Positions 46,506 to 56,854 of a stretch of 64,000 nucleotides of DNA are shown piece after piece. This DNA is from Rhizobium sp. AAP43 (GTDB lineage Bacteria > Pseudomonadota > Alphaproteobacteria > Rhizobiales > Rhizobiaceae), in NCBI RefSeq assembly GCF_001296045.1, contig NZ_LJHS01000018.1, positions 140,671 through 204,670 on the forward strand. Direction: 5' to 3'. How positions within the stretch are numbered: the stretch's first letter is position 1; each line of letters begins with the position of its first letter. A model generated the notes under the pieces. That model did not search any database and was not told the origin of the DNA. It was given only the letters and a program-made list of their open reading frames with translations. The position numbers were made by a program, and so were the translations under genes.

Positions 46506-47204
46506 TCAAAGCCCGAGATAGGCGCGCTTGAGGTCCGGATCGGCCGCGATCTCCGCTGCGGAGCCGGACATGGTCACAAGCCCGTTCTCGATGATGTAGG
46601 CGCGATGGGCGATCTCGAGCGATTGCACGACGTTTTGTTCGACCAGCATGATCGGCAGGCCATCGGCATTCAGCCGCTTTACCAGATCGAACATTTCCTC
46701 GACCAGCAGCGGCGACAGGCCGAGCGAGGGTTCGTCGAGGATCAGCAGCTTCGGTTCGGCCATCATGCCGCGGCCGATTGCCAGCATTTGCTGTTCGCCG
46801 CCGGAAAGCGTGCCGGCCATCTGCGTCATGCGCTGCCGAAGCTTCGGGAAGGTGTCGTAGACCCGTTCGATATTGCGGGCACGGCCGGCACGTCCGCGGC
46901 GATAGCTTCCAAGCTCCAGGTTTTCCTGCACGCTCATATTGGGGAAGATCTTGCGCCCTTCCGGGACATGGATGAGCCCGGCCTCCACGGCTGCGATCGG
47001 TGACCCGCCCAGTCTTCTGCCATCGAAGGTGATCGAGCCGGAGGCGAGGGGAAGCAGACCGGACAGCGCCTTGTTGAGGGTTGTCTTGCCGACACCATTG
47101 GCTCCCAGCACCGCAACGATTTCGCCGCTGGCGACGGAAAGATTGACGCCGCGCAAAACTTCGACACCACCATACCCGGTGCGGATGTCTTTCACCTCAA
47201 GCAT
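46506..47204 (-). CDS. livF: Branched-chain-amino-acid-type ABC importer ATPase LivF
   Basis: 232 residues from the ATG at 47204. Walker A is LGANGVGKTTLNKA, the signature is LSGGEQQMLAIGRGM, and Walker B is LLILDEPSLGLSPLLV. The LivF-type features VPEGRKIFPNMSVQENLELG are present. It overlaps livG by eight bases. It is one of two ATPases powering the HAAT-family importer that here probably takes up the substrate of the hydantoinase pathway rather than leucine. Confidence 0.92.
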   Translation of the reverse strand: MLEVKDIRTGYGGVEVLRGVNLSVASGEIVAVLGANGVGKTTLNKALSGLLPLASGSITFDGRRLGGSPIAAVEAGLIHVPEGRKIFPNMSVQENLELGSYRRGRAGRARNIERVYDTFPKLRQRMTQMAGTLSGGEQQMLAIGRGMMAEPKLLILDEPSLGLSPLLVEEMFDLVKRLNADGLPIMLVEQNVVQSLEIAHRAYIIENGLVTMSGSAAEIAADPDLKRAYLGL

Positions 47205-47946
47205 GGGCGCCTCCGAGGTTGGCCATACGCGCGGCGGCGCCCTTGCCGAGATAGGCCTCAATGACAGCAGCATCATTGCAGACCGAGGCGGGTGTCCCCT
47301 CGGCAATCATCTGACCCTGCGCCAGCACATAGACCTCCTCGCAGAGGTTCATCACCGCCTGCATCACATGTTCGATCATGAATATGGTCACGCCATCGTC
47401 GCGGATTGCCCGAATGACGGGGATGATGTCGCGGATCTCTGAAGGGTTAAGGCCGGCCAGGACTTCGTCGAGCAGCAGCAGCTTCGGCTCCGTCGCCAGC
47501 GCACGGGCAAGTTCCAGCCGCTTGCGCCCGGCGACTGTGAGGCTCGATGCCTGCTGCTCCAGCTCCGCACCAAGGCCGACCCGTTCGGCGACAGCCCGGG
47601 CTTTGGCAATGGCGTCGTCCGTCTGCGGGTGACGCAGATAACTGCCAACCGTGATATTTTCCAATACGTTCAGCCCCTGGAAGGGTTGGACGATCTGGAA
47701 GGTGCGGGCAATGCCCATCTGTGCCCGCTGATGGGGTTGCAGTCCCGTGATGTCACGGCCCTGCCAGAGGACATGGCCAGCCGTTGGCTGCAGGAAGCCG
47801 GCAATCACGGCAAAAAGCGTGGTCTTGCCCGCTCCGTTTGGTCCGATCAGTCCCGTAATCGATCCTTCCCGAACCGATAGCGATGCCTGGTCCACGGCGG
47901 TCAGCCCGCCGAAGCGCATGGTGATGGTTTCGGTGCGCATCATCAT
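47197..47946 (-). CDS. livG: Branched-chain-amino-acid-type ABC importer ATPase LivG
   Basis: 249 residues. Walker A is IGPNGAGKTTLFAV and Walker B is KLLLLDEVLAGLNPSEI, with the signature region LTVAGRKRLELARAL. The LivG-specific segments GIARTFQIVQPFQGLNVLEN and FMIEHVMQAVMNLCEEVYVL are present. Its start overlaps the livM stop by four bases. It partners with LivF. Confidence 0.92.
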   Translation of the reverse strand: MMMRTETITMRFGGLTAVDQASLSVREGSITGLIGPNGAGKTTLFAVIAGFLQPTAGHVLWQGRDITGLQPHQRAQMGIARTFQIVQPFQGLNVLENITVGSYLRHPQTDDAIAKARAVAERVGLGAELEQQASSLTVAGRKRLELARALATEPKLLLLDEVLAGLNPSEIRDIIPVIRAIRDDGVTIFMIEHVMQAVMNLCEEVYVLAQGQMIAEGTPASVCNDAAVIEAYLGKGAAARMANLGGAHA

Positions 47947-48911
47947 ATCGCGATCCTCCGGGCAAGACGCGGAGCAAAGCGGCGCAGCAGCCCAAGGACA
48001 CCGCCCGACGCGAAAGCGACGACGCCGATCAGTACGACGGCAAACACCATCAGGTCGATGCCAGGAATGCGGCCGGCAAAGCTCTTGGTCAGTTCGCCCA
48101 GCCCATGCAGCGTGAAGGTGCCAATGAGGGGACCAAGCACAAGCCCGCGGCCGCCAACCAGCGGTGCGAGCAGTGCCTCGACCGAGATCCAGACCCCAAA
48201 GCCGATATTGGCATCGATATAAAGGAAGTTCTGCACATAGAGGACGCCGGCGGCAGCCGTCATGGCGCCCGACAGGCTGATCGCCTTAAGCTTGACGGAC
48301 AGAACATCGACACCAAGGGCACGCGCGGCATCCTCGTTTTCGCGCACGGCGACCAGATGCGCGCCGAAACGGGAGCCCGATATGGCCCGGCTGATGATGA
48401 GGCCAACAAAGACGAAGGCGAGCGCCAGCCAGAGGAACGATGCCCGGCTTTCGAACTGCATGTTGACAAGGCCGGGATCGAGCTTGAGCAGAAGCCCGGC
48501 CGCGCCGCCGGTCCATTCGGACGCATTGGCGAGGATCCGCATCAGTTCGGCGAAGGCGAGCGTGATCAAGGCAAAATAGGAACCGCGAAGGCCGGCCCGA
48601 AAACTCAGGAAACCAAGCACGAAGCCTGCAGCACCACCGGCGGCCACGGCGATCATGAAGGTCACCCACGCATTGAGGCCAAGATGGACTTGCAGCATCG
48701 CGGTCGTATAGCAGCCGACGCCGAAAAACAGCGCATGGCCGAACGATGTCTGGCCCGCCACACCGCCGAGGATGTTCCAGCCCTGGGCGGCGAGCGTGAT
48801 GATCAACGACATCACCATGAAGTTGCAGAGGGTGTTGGACGAGGAGACGAGCGGTACGACCGCGAGCGCCGCCGTGACCACGACAATAGGGATATAACCG
48901 CTGAGCTTCAT
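47943..48911 (-). CDS. livM: Branched-chain-amino-acid-type ABC importer permease LivM
   Basis: 322 residues with about nine membrane spans. The family motifs GVAGQTSFGHALFFGVGCYT and ALGVDVLSVKLKAISLSGAM (the ATPase-coupling loop) are clear. It overlaps livG downstream and livH upstream by four bases each. Confidence 0.92.
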   Translation of the reverse strand: MKLSGYIPIVVVTAALAVVPLVSSSNTLCNFMVMSLIITLAAQGWNILGGVAGQTSFGHALFFGVGCYTTAMLQVHLGLNAWVTFMIAVAAGGAAGFVLGFLSFRAGLRGSYFALITLAFAELMRILANASEWTGGAAGLLLKLDPGLVNMQFESRASFLWLALAFVFVGLIISRAISGSRFGAHLVAVRENEDAARALGVDVLSVKLKAISLSGAMTAAAGVLYVQNFLYIDANIGFGVWISVEALLAPLVGGRGLVLGPLIGTFTLHGLGELTKSFAGRIPGIDLMVFAVVLIGVVAFASGGVLGLLRRFAPRLARRIAI

Positions 48912-49780
48912 GCCTTTGCTCCGAACAGGCCGGTCGGCTTCAGGAGCAGGACCAGGATGAAGATGACGAAAATGCCGATCTGGCCGAGGCTCTCGCCGAG
49001 CAGCAGACCGCTCAGGCTTTCCATCACCCCGATTAGCAGACCGCCGATCATGGCGCCGGGAATGGAGCCCATGCCGCCAAGGACGACGATGGTGAAGGCG
49101 ATGTTGACGAAAGCGCCGCCGACGCGTGGATTGACATAGAAGGTCGGCATCAGCAGTCCGGCCGCGACGGCCAGCGCCGCGCAGCCCAGGCCGAAGGTCA
49201 GCGCATAGACATGGCCGACATCAATACCCATCAGGCTCGCTCCAAGCTTTTCCTTGGCCACGGCGCGGATGGCCTTGCCGGCATCGGTGCGGCTCATGAT
49301 GAACCAGAGAAGGGCGGTCACGACAAGCGAGCCGGCAAAGCCGACGAGGCGTGGCGAGGAAATCAGAAAGGGACCCGCTTCGACTATGGAGAAGGAAAAG
49401 TCCGAGTTGATCGAGCGCGTATCCGAGCCGAAGCTCGCCAGAAGCGCATTCTCAATGAAGATCGACAGACCGAGCGTGATCAGCAGGATGTTGCCGTCGT
49501 CTCCCTTGGCTGCAGGCCCGATGATCAGTCGCTGCACGCCATAGCCGAGACCGAAGAACAGGGGGGCCAGCAAGAGGATCGACAGATAGGGGTCGATGCC
49601 GCCCAGCATGTTCAGCCCCCAGACGGCGAACATGGCGCTGGCCAGGATTGCTCCATGGGCAAAGTTGATGATGTGCAGAACGCCGTAGACCAGCGTCAGG
49701 CCAAGCGCGATCAGCGCATAGATCGCACCCGTCAACAGCCCGTTGATCATCGCCTCGATGAGGATGGTAGGGGAATACAT
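48908..49780 (-). CDS. livH: Branched-chain-amino-acid-type ABC importer permease LivH
   Basis: 290 residues from the ATG at 49780, where the family start MYSPTILIEAMINGLLTGAI begins. There are eight predicted spans with GVLHIINFAHGAIL and the coupling loop KLGASLMGIDVGHVYALTFG. It follows the binding-protein gene after a 71-base gap that holds a hairpin, and overlaps livM by four bases. Confidence 0.92.
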   Translation of the reverse strand: MYSPTILIEAMINGLLTGAIYALIALGLTLVYGVLHIINFAHGAILASAMFAVWGLNMLGGIDPYLSILLLAPLFFGLGYGVQRLIIGPAAKGDDGNILLITLGLSIFIENALLASFGSDTRSINSDFSFSIVEAGPFLISSPRLVGFAGSLVVTALLWFIMSRTDAGKAIRAVAKEKLGASLMGIDVGHVYALTFGLGCAALAVAAGLLMPTFYVNPRVGGAFVNIAFTIVVLGGMGSIPGAMIGGLLIGVMESLSGLLLGESLGQIGIFVIFILVLLLKPTGLFGAKA

Positions 49781-49809
49781 CGTCAGTCCAGATACTTGGG
49801 TTGCAGGTG

Positions 49810-49837
49810 GGCAGATCCCGCGGAAACGGGATCTGCC
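49810..49837 (-). other. Intercistronic hairpin after the Liv-type binding-protein gene
   Basis: GGCAGATCCCG (49810-49820) pairs perfectly with CGGGATCTGCC (49827-49837) around a six-base loop. There is no T tract. It lies between the binding-protein stop and livH and is probably an mRNA-stabilising structure, like the one at 9045. Confidence 0.65.
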
Positions 49838-49851
49838 GCGGTTTGGCAACC

Positions 49852-51075
49852 TCAGCCGTTGGCCGGGAACATCGGCTTGGCGTCGGCAAAATCCTCGGGA
49901 TAGACGACCTTGATCTCGCCCTTCTGCACCTGCGTGGACACAGGCGCCGCACCAATGTTCTGGCCATTGACGAATTTGGTTTCGCCATAGGGCATCAGAT
50001 GGTCCTTGAAGGTTGAGGTGTTCAGCGCCTCGATGACCTTGCCGCGCTCTGCCGCACCCGCACGCTCCAGGGCATCCGCCAGCAGCGCAACGGAGGAATA
50101 GTTGAGCGGGATATTGTAGTTGTATGGCTTGCCGGCGGCCTCGACGCGCTCCTGGACGGCTTTCGAGCGTTCATTGCGCGGATCGTACCAGTGATTGCAG
50201 TCCATCACGCCTTCTGCGGCTTCCGGGAATTCGGCGACGAAGCGACGGTTGGAGGCAGCCCCGTTCAATACGGCATAGACCGCCTTCGGGCGCACGCGCT
50301 GCTGTTGCATGGTCCGCGCCAGGAGAACGGTTTCGCCGTAATAGGTGCTCGGTATGATGAGATCAGGGTTGAGGCTGCGGAGGCGCAGGGTCACGTTTGA
50401 GAGATCGCGCGACGGCGTCGGAACGGAAATCTGCTCCAGGATTTCGAAGCCGTATTTCGGCAGTTCGGTCGCCATCAGCTTGGCAAGGCCGGAACCGAAA
50501 AGGCCATCTTCATGCACCAGCACAACGGTCTTTGCCGGTTTGCCGGCGGCCTCGTTGATCCGCACGAGGTTCTGGATCGCCGCCGCCGTGCAAATCGAGA
50601 AGCCCGGGGCAAAACGGAAAGTATTCTTCAGGCCGCGTCCGGTGATCTGGTCGGACACGCCGACATCCACCAGGTATGGCAGGTCATAGCGGGAGGCAGC
50701 CTGCGAGGCGGCAAGGCAGATCGGGCTGGCAAAACCGCCGACAACAGCGACGACGCCTTCTTCCTGCATGCGCTCGACTTCCTGCGTGCCGGCTTCCGGA
50801 TTGGAGCGGGCATCGCCGAACACCATCTCCAGCTTAGCGCCTCCCATCGATTGGATGCCGCCGGCCTTGTTGATGTCTTCGATCGCGAGTTCAGCACCCA
50901 GGCGGCCATATTCGCCATCCTGCGCCAGCGCGCCGGTGACCGGCTGAAGGATCCCGACCTTGATCGGCGCGGGGCCCTGAGCCCGAAGGATAGCGGGCGC
51001 AGAGAGCGTTGCAAGGGCCGCGGCACCTCCCTTGAGGATGGTTCTACGTTTCAGATTTGTCTGTAGCAGTGTCAT
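49852..51075 (-). CDS. livK: Liv-type ABC importer substrate-binding protein with Tat signal
   Basis: 407 residues from the ATG at 51075, preceded by GAGGAGAACAACA. The N-terminus NLKRRTILKGGAAALATLSA is a twin-arginine signal with cleavage near LRAQG. The mature protein is a type I periplasmic binding protein of the HAAT family (PIKVGILQPVTGALAQDGEY, LAIEDINKAGGIQSMGGAKL). The Tat signal implies folding before export. The ligand is not readable; genomic context suggests an amide, ureide or organic acid. Its start lies within the 3' end of the GntR gene (32-base overlap). Confidence 0.88.
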   Translation of the reverse strand: MTLLQTNLKRRTILKGGAAALATLSAPAILRAQGPAPIKVGILQPVTGALAQDGEYGRLGAELAIEDINKAGGIQSMGGAKLEMVFGDARSNPEAGTQEVERMQEEGVVAVVGGFASPICLAASQAASRYDLPYLVDVGVSDQITGRGLKNTFRFAPGFSICTAAAIQNLVRINEAAGKPAKTVVLVHEDGLFGSGLAKLMATELPKYGFEILEQISVPTPSRDLSNVTLRLRSLNPDLIIPSTYYGETVLLARTMQQQRVRPKAVYAVLNGAASNRRFVAEFPEAAEGVMDCNHWYDPRNERSKAVQERVEAAGKPYNYNIPLNYSSVALLADALERAGAAERGKVIEALNTSTFKDHLMPYGETKFVNGQNIGAAPVSTQVQKGEIKVVYPEDFADAKPMFPANG

Positions 51076-51931
51076 GTGTTGTTCTCCTCTTGAGGGGTGG
51101 CCGCTTCTCGCGGGCATTCTTCTTGTCGTTATTTTCATTGGCCTCGGTCAGGCCGCGGCTGTCAGCCGCCGTCCAGCGGCGTGCGCCGCTGTCGCCTGTG
51201 CGGGCAAGTTCCATATGGAAGGAATAGCGGTCGGGGCGGTAGAGCGCCTGCAGGTGCTCAATACCGCGGCCGGATGCTTCGTAGACCACGCGGGTCATGG
51301 ACAACAGGGCAGCGCCGATCTCGACGTCGAGGGCGGCGGCCACATCAGGGCTCGCCAGCGTCGCGCTGACGATTTGCTGCGCCTTGTCGGCCACGAGGCC
51401 GGATCGCTCCAGAAGTTCCAGCAGCGGGGTGGAGGCAAGATCGGCCTCGGAATAAGAAATGCCGATGTGCTCCGGCACATGGGTCACGAGATAGGAAAAG
51501 GGCTGTCCATCGATGAGGCGCACGCGGATCGATCGCTGCAGCCGCTCGCCGGGCTCCAGCTTCAATTCCTCGGCCAGTGCCGGGGTGGCATTCACATAAG
51601 AGAACGCAATCAGCCGCACGCCCGTCTTCCTGCCCATTTCTACGAGATGGGTCAGGGCATTGGCGAGATCGGCCACGACAGGCATGCGTGCATGCCCGCC
51701 GCTGACAAAGGTGCCGGATCCAGGACGGCGCTCGATCATGCCGTCGCTTGCCAGCTTGTCGAGCGCGCGCCGCACCGTGACCCTGGAAACCCGATGCTCC
51801 TGTGCCAGTTGCGGCTCGCTTGGCAGCTTGGCCGAGTCCGGAACCTCGCCGCTCAGGATCTGTTCCCGAAGCAGGAGATAGAGCCGGTGGGCCTTCATGG
51901 GCTCTGCTGTGGCGCCGCTTCGAGTCATCAT
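51044..51931 (-). CDS. GntR-family transcriptional regulator, HutC/UTRA subfamily
   Basis: 295 residues from the ATG at 51931 (adjacent ATG at 51928 also possible). The N-terminal winged helix is KLPSEPQLAQEHRVSRVTVR, then LASDGMIERRPGSGTF. The rest is a UTRA effector domain (SYLVTHVPEHIG, YRPDRYSFHMELAR), ending in a long basic tail. HutC-type regulators bind small ligands of the pathway they control. It lies inside the operon between leuD and the binding-protein gene and overlaps the latter by 32 bases. Matching CTGTA/TACAG sites lie at its own start and in the leuC-flavoprotein divergent promoter. Confidence 0.9.
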   Translation of the reverse strand: MMTRSGATAEPMKAHRLYLLLREQILSGEVPDSAKLPSEPQLAQEHRVSRVTVRRALDKLASDGMIERRPGSGTFVSGGHARMPVVADLANALTHLVEMGRKTGVRLIAFSYVNATPALAEELKLEPGERLQRSIRVRLIDGQPFSYLVTHVPEHIGISYSEADLASTPLLELLERSGLVADKAQQIVSATLASPDVAAALDVEIGAALLSMTRVVYEASGRGIEHLQALYRPDRYSFHMELARTGDSGARRWTAADSRGLTEANENNDKKNAREKRPPLKRRTTHDTATDKSET

Positions 51932-51953
51932 TTGTCGTTCCCAGAAGACTATT

Positions 51954-51984
51954 ATCTGTACTATAAAAGATACAGATCGCTGTA
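51954..51984 (-). promoter_or_regulatory. Candidate GntR operator between leuD and gntR
   Basis: ATCTGTA (51954-51960) and TACAGAT (51971-51977) are perfect inverted repeats ten bases apart. TACAG (51971-51975) also pairs with CTGTA (51980-51984). So three CTGTA half-sites stand in a row 23 bases upstream of the GntR start. The region is AT-rich and may also hold an internal promoter. The binding regulator is inferred. Confidence 0.6.
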
Positions 51985-52012
51985 TTGTCAATCAGTTTCG
52001 GAGTGTCTGTGA

Positions 52013-52633
52013 TCAGGCCGTGCGCGAGGTAGGTACAAGCCATGGCCTTGCGCCGGAATCCTTCTCCTGAAAGGCATGGATCGCCGCGAAATGGCTGAGC
52101 GTCAGGTCGATGTCGTCCCAGCCGTTCAGCAGTTTCGTGCGCCAGATGGGATCGACCCGGAAAGGGATTATCAGGTTTGCCGCACGGATCTCGCGGACTT
52201 CGAGATCGACCCGGACGGTGCCATCGCCCTCTTCCAAGCCGGCCAGCAGCGCCTCACAATCTTCCTCCGATACCGTTGCAGGCAGCACGCCGTTGTTGAC
52301 GGCATTGCTGGCGAAGATGTCGCCGAAGGACGGGGCGACGACGCAGGCAAAACCATAATCCGCCAGCGCATAAACAGCCGCTTCCCGCGAGGAACCGCTG
52401 CCGAAGTTACGTCGGGTCACCAAGATTCGTGCGCCCTGCCAGCGCAACGCATTGAGCGGGCAATCCGGCTTCGGCCGGCCGTTCTCGTCAAAGCGCAGGT
52501 CGTAAAGCAGGTAATCGCCGTAACCGTCGGCGCGCGAGCGTTTCATGAAGCGCGCGGGGATAAGCTGGTCGGTATCGATGCCGGAGATTGGCAAGGGACA
52601 GGCGATCGCCTCGAGAGCCTTGAAAGCATCCAT
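52013..52633 (-). CDS. leuD: LeuD-like small subunit of an aconitase-family hydratase/isomerase
   Basis: 206 residues. The family barrel is shown by PLPISGIDTDQLIPARFMKR, LVTRRNFGSGSSREAAVY and APSFGDIFASNAVNNGVLP. Isopropylmalate isomerases have His after SSRE; here Ala stands there (SSREA). Together with its place in a catabolic operon beside a C-C lyase, this suggests a substrate other than isopropylmalate, for example a methylated maleate or citraconate. It starts directly after the leuC-like stop with no gap. Confidence 0.85.
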   Translation of the reverse strand: MDAFKALEAIACPLPISGIDTDQLIPARFMKRSRADGYGDYLLYDLRFDENGRPKPDCPLNALRWQGARILVTRRNFGSGSSREAAVYALADYGFACVVAPSFGDIFASNAVNNGVLPATVSEEDCEALLAGLEEGDGTVRVDLEVREIRAANLIIPFRVDPIWRTKLLNGWDDIDLTLSHFAAIHAFQEKDSGARPWLVPTSRTA

Positions 52634-54079
<1,446 letters not shown>

Positions 54080-54137
54080 TCTTGCCTTCCTCGCTGGCTG
54101 AGGGAGTTTAGGCACGAGCTTGATGAGAAATCAAATG

Positions 54138-54157
54138 TTGTTATAAAAATAATACAG
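54138..54157. promoter_or_regulatory. Candidate GntR operator in the leuC-flavoprotein divergent promoter
   Basis: TTGTT (54138-54142), a ten-base AT spacer and TACAG (54153-54157) repeat the layout of the site at 51954 (CTGTA, ten bases, TACAG). Both spacers contain ATAAAA. It lies 59 bases from the leuC-like start within an AT-rich stretch expected for two divergent promoters. The left half matches the other site at only three of five bases. Confidence 0.45.
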
Positions 54158-54201
54158 CTTATTGTTTGTTCAAAATGGCAGAAAACTGTCTGATGCGGGG
54201 A

Positions 54202-55680
54202 ATGGAGCCAATCGTGTCTCAGTGCGTTCGTGTTGCGGAAAAGGCCTTCGATTATCGGGTACCGCTCATTGTCGTCGGGGCAGGGGCGGCGGGCCTTGTC
54301 GCGGCCCTGTCCGCCCATGAGGCGGGCGAGGAGGTCATCGTTCTTGAGCGGGATCCGCTGCCGCGTGGTTCTACAGCCCTGTCGGCTGGCCTCATTCCAG
54401 CCGCCGCAACACGCTGGCAGAGCGCTGCCGGTATTTCCGACACGCCGCAGCTCTTCGCCAGCGACATTCTGCGGAAGGCGCATGACGAGCCGGATGCCAT
54501 CATCGTGGATCATGTCGCGCGCCTGGCCGGACCGACGATTGAATGGCTGGCGGACCGTCACGGACTGAATTTTTCAGTCATTGAAGATTTCAGCTACCCG
54601 GGGCATTCGGCACGGCGCATGCATGGGCTTGCCTCGCGGTCCGGTGAGGAGTTGATCGACGCCCTGCGGGCGGCGGCGGAGGCCTGCGAGATCCCGGTGA
54701 TCTGCGATGCGCATGTGACGACGCTCTTCGCGGACGATACGAATCGGGTTCTCGGTCTCGCCTTCGCGCGGCCCGACGGAACCCTGGAGGAAATTGGCTG
54801 CGATCGGTTGATCCTTGCCTGCAACGGCTATGGCGGCAATCGGACGCTGGTGGCGCAGCACATACCCTCGCTGTCGGAAGCCACCTATTTCGGCCATGCC
54901 GGCAATCAGGGCGATGCGCTCTTGTGGGGTCAGAGCCTGGGTGCTGCGACACGCCATTTGGGTGGCCACCAGGGTCATGGCTCGGTCGCCCATCCCGCCG
55001 GCATCCTGATTTCCTGGGCGACAATCACCGAAGGTGGCTTTCAGGTAAACATTCGTGGCGAACGCTTTTCCAACGAGGCAAAGGGCTATTCCGAACAGGC
55101 CGCAGAGGTGCTCAAGCAGCCGGATGGCTTGGCCTGGACAGTGTTCGATGCCCGTATCGCTGCAATCACCAGACAGTTCGAGGATTTCCGCCGTGCGGAA
55201 GCCATGGGCGCTGTCGTCACCGCAGAGAGCCCGGCGCATTTGGCCGCTCGTATCAATCTGCCGGAAGACCGGTTTGTGAGCACCTTCGGGAAGGTGGAGG
55301 CGTGCAAACGAGGTGAGGCTTCCGACGCATTCGATCGTGATTTTTCGGGATCCCAGCCGCTGTCCGCACCCTTATGCGCCGTGCGTGTCACCGGAGCCCT
55401 TTTCCACACGCAGGGCGGTCTGGTGATTGATACGAGCGCCCGGGTTTTGAATCCGGACGGTTTCGCATTGCCGAACCTCTATGCGGCAGGCGGAGCAGCC
55501 TGCGGTGTTTCCGGCAATGACGCGTCGGGCTACCTGTCCGGCAATGGTCTTCTGACTGCTGTAACCCTGGGCAGAACCGCTGGAGCAACTAGAGCACGTG
55601 CAATCTCGGCGGAGCCGCCTGCGGGGGCAGGGGCATCGATCGACTCCTGTAATGTGGCCATCCAGTCCGGTAGTACCTAG
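54202..55680 (+). CDS. FAD-dependent oxidoreductase, fumarate reductase/succinate dehydrogenase flavoprotein-like
   Basis: 492 residues from the ATG at 54202; a GTG at 54214 with GGAG six bases upstream is equally likely, and ATGs at 54175 and 54193 are possible. The FAD fold is PLIVVGAGAAGLVAALSAHE followed by VLERDPLPRGSTALSAG. The conserved C-terminal region NLYAAGGAACGVSGNDASGY is typical of fumarate-reductase-like flavoproteins. These enzymes reduce or desaturate C-C double bonds next to carbonyls. In this context it could supply or consume the unsaturated acid handled by the LeuCD-like hydratase. It is divergent from leuC with a shared regulatory region. Confidence 0.85.
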   Translation: MEPIVSQCVRVAEKAFDYRVPLIVVGAGAAGLVAALSAHEAGEEVIVLERDPLPRGSTALSAGLIPAAATRWQSAAGISDTPQLFASDILRKAHDEPDAIIVDHVARLAGPTIEWLADRHGLNFSVIEDFSYPGHSARRMHGLASRSGEELIDALRAAAEACEIPVICDAHVTTLFADDTNRVLGLAFARPDGTLEEIGCDRLILACNGYGGNRTLVAQHIPSLSEATYFGHAGNQGDALLWGQSLGAATRHLGGHQGHGSVAHPAGILISWATITEGGFQVNIRGERFSNEAKGYSEQAAEVLKQPDGLAWTVFDARIAAITRQFEDFRRAEAMGAVVTAESPAHLAARINLPEDRFVSTFGKVEACKRGEASDAFDRDFSGSQPLSAPLCAVRVTGALFHTQGGLVIDTSARVLNPDGFALPNLYAAGGAACGVSGNDASGYLSGNGLLTAVTLGRTAGATRARAISAEPPAGAGASIDSCNVAIQSGST

Positions 55681-55863
55681 CAGTATCACGCTTCCAGGTC
55701 GTCCATCAGCGCGTGCTGCATCGCTGAAGAACCGGCGCGAGGCGGCGTTAGGAACGCCGATGCTGAAGCCCGTCCCCGGGACTTCCAGTAAGTGTAATGC
55801 ACGATCGCGGGAATATCCGTCGGCGCGGCATGGTCACTGTCTTCATGACTGCACTTTCAGATG

Positions 55864-56196
55864 TCACAGGATTTCAACCGGCTTCGTCCACTGGATGAGG
55901 ACGACGCAGCCTTCTGCTGAGGACACGGAATGTACGGTGCCTTCAGGGTTGGCGACAAGCGAACCTGGCCCATAGTGGCCGTTTTCATCGCTTTGCGAGC
56001 CCTCCAGAACCAGAATGGTTTCGAGCCCTGTATGCCGGTGCTGCGGCACGCTGGCACCGGGCGCATAGCGCAAGAGCGCCAGTTCCGGTTCACCCTGGAT
56101 AAGACGGCAGATCTCTACACCATCGCGAAAATGTTCGAAGGGGGCTTCCTTCCAGCGGCTCGCCAGGAACTGTGCCATATGCAGGGTCTCACGCAT
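55864..56196 (-). CDS. Small cupin-domain protein
   Basis: 110 residues from the ATG at 56196 (GAGG seven bases upstream). Cupin motif 1 is [15 protein letters not shown] with metal ligands H, H and E. Motif 2 is NPEGTVHSV with the last His. It belongs to the ChrR/anti-sigma-like single-cupin group. Its start overlaps the preceding hydrolase stop by eight bases, so it is part of the biuret-type operon, as its last gene. It may be a metal-dependent enzyme acting on a pathway intermediate or a sensor; nothing decides this. Confidence 0.82.
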   Translation of the reverse strand: MRETLHMAQFLASRWKEAPFEHFRDGVEICRLIQGEPELALLRYAPGASVPQHRHTGLETILVLEGSQSDENGHYGPGSLVANPEGTVHSVSSAEGCVVLIQWTKPVEIL

Positions 56197-56854
56197 CGAG
56201 TGCCTCAACAATCTGGTCCACTGTCGCCGCCCAGCCAACGATCGCGCCTTGTGCGGTCATCATGTCGATGGCGGCTTTCTTGAATTCGGGGAAATAGCTT
56301 TCCGTCGCATCGGTCGCGAGAAGGCACTCATAGCCCCGGTCGTTTGCCTCGCGCATGGTGGTTTGCACGCAGACTTCGGTGGTCACGCCGGCAAAGACGA
56401 GCTGGGAAATGCCCTTTTCCTGCAGGATGTCGCTAAGCGGGGTGGAGTAGAAAGCACCCTTGCCGGGCTTGTCGATGACCGTTTCCCCGGGCAGGGGTGA
56501 AAGGGCGGCGACGATGTCGGCCCCGTCCTCGCCGGCAATCAGGATGCGACCCATCGGGCCGGGATCGCCGATGCGCAGCGCCGGCTTGCCCCGTGTCCGT
56601 TTGGCAGGCGGGCAGTCCGAAAGGTCTGGCGCATGGCATTCGCGCGTGTGGATGACCGTCAGGCCGGCACGGCGAAAACCCTCGATCAGCCGCGCGGTGG
56701 CGGGGATGATCGCCTGCAGCAGCGTGACGTCATTGCCGAGCGTGGCGCCGAAGCCGCCCGGTTCGATGAAGTCACGCTGCATGTCGATGACGATGAGCGC
56801 GGTCTTTTCCGAGGTGATCGTGATGTCGAAGGGCCGTGCCTTGATAACTGCCAT
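56189..56854 (-). CDS. Isochorismatase-fold cysteine hydrolase, candidate triuret hydrolase
   Basis: 221 residues. The catalytic triad of this amidase branch is present: D24 in [10 protein letters not shown]129 in [10 protein letters not shown] and C162 in [11 protein letters not shown]. It is clearly a sister of the biuret hydrolase encoded two genes upstream, sharing [22 protein letters not shown] and ATTM-type helix residues. Known relatives in soil bacteria remove ammonia or carboxy groups from biuret, triuret and related ureides. Pairing with a biuret hydrolase makes triuret hydrolase (TrtA) a reasonable guess, but other small amides are possible. Its start shares one base with the ATPase stop. 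Confidence 0.7.
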   Translation of the reverse strand: MAVIKARPFDITITSEKTALIVIDMQRDFIEPGGFGATLGNDVTLLQAIIPATARLIEGFRRAGLTVIHTRECHAPDLSDCPPAKRTRGKPALRIGDPGPMGRILIAGEDGADIVAALSPLPGETVIDKPGKGAFYSTPLSDILQEKGISQLVFAGVTTEVCVQTTMREANDRGYECLLATDATESYFPEFKKAAIDMMTAQGAIVGWAATVDQIVEALDA

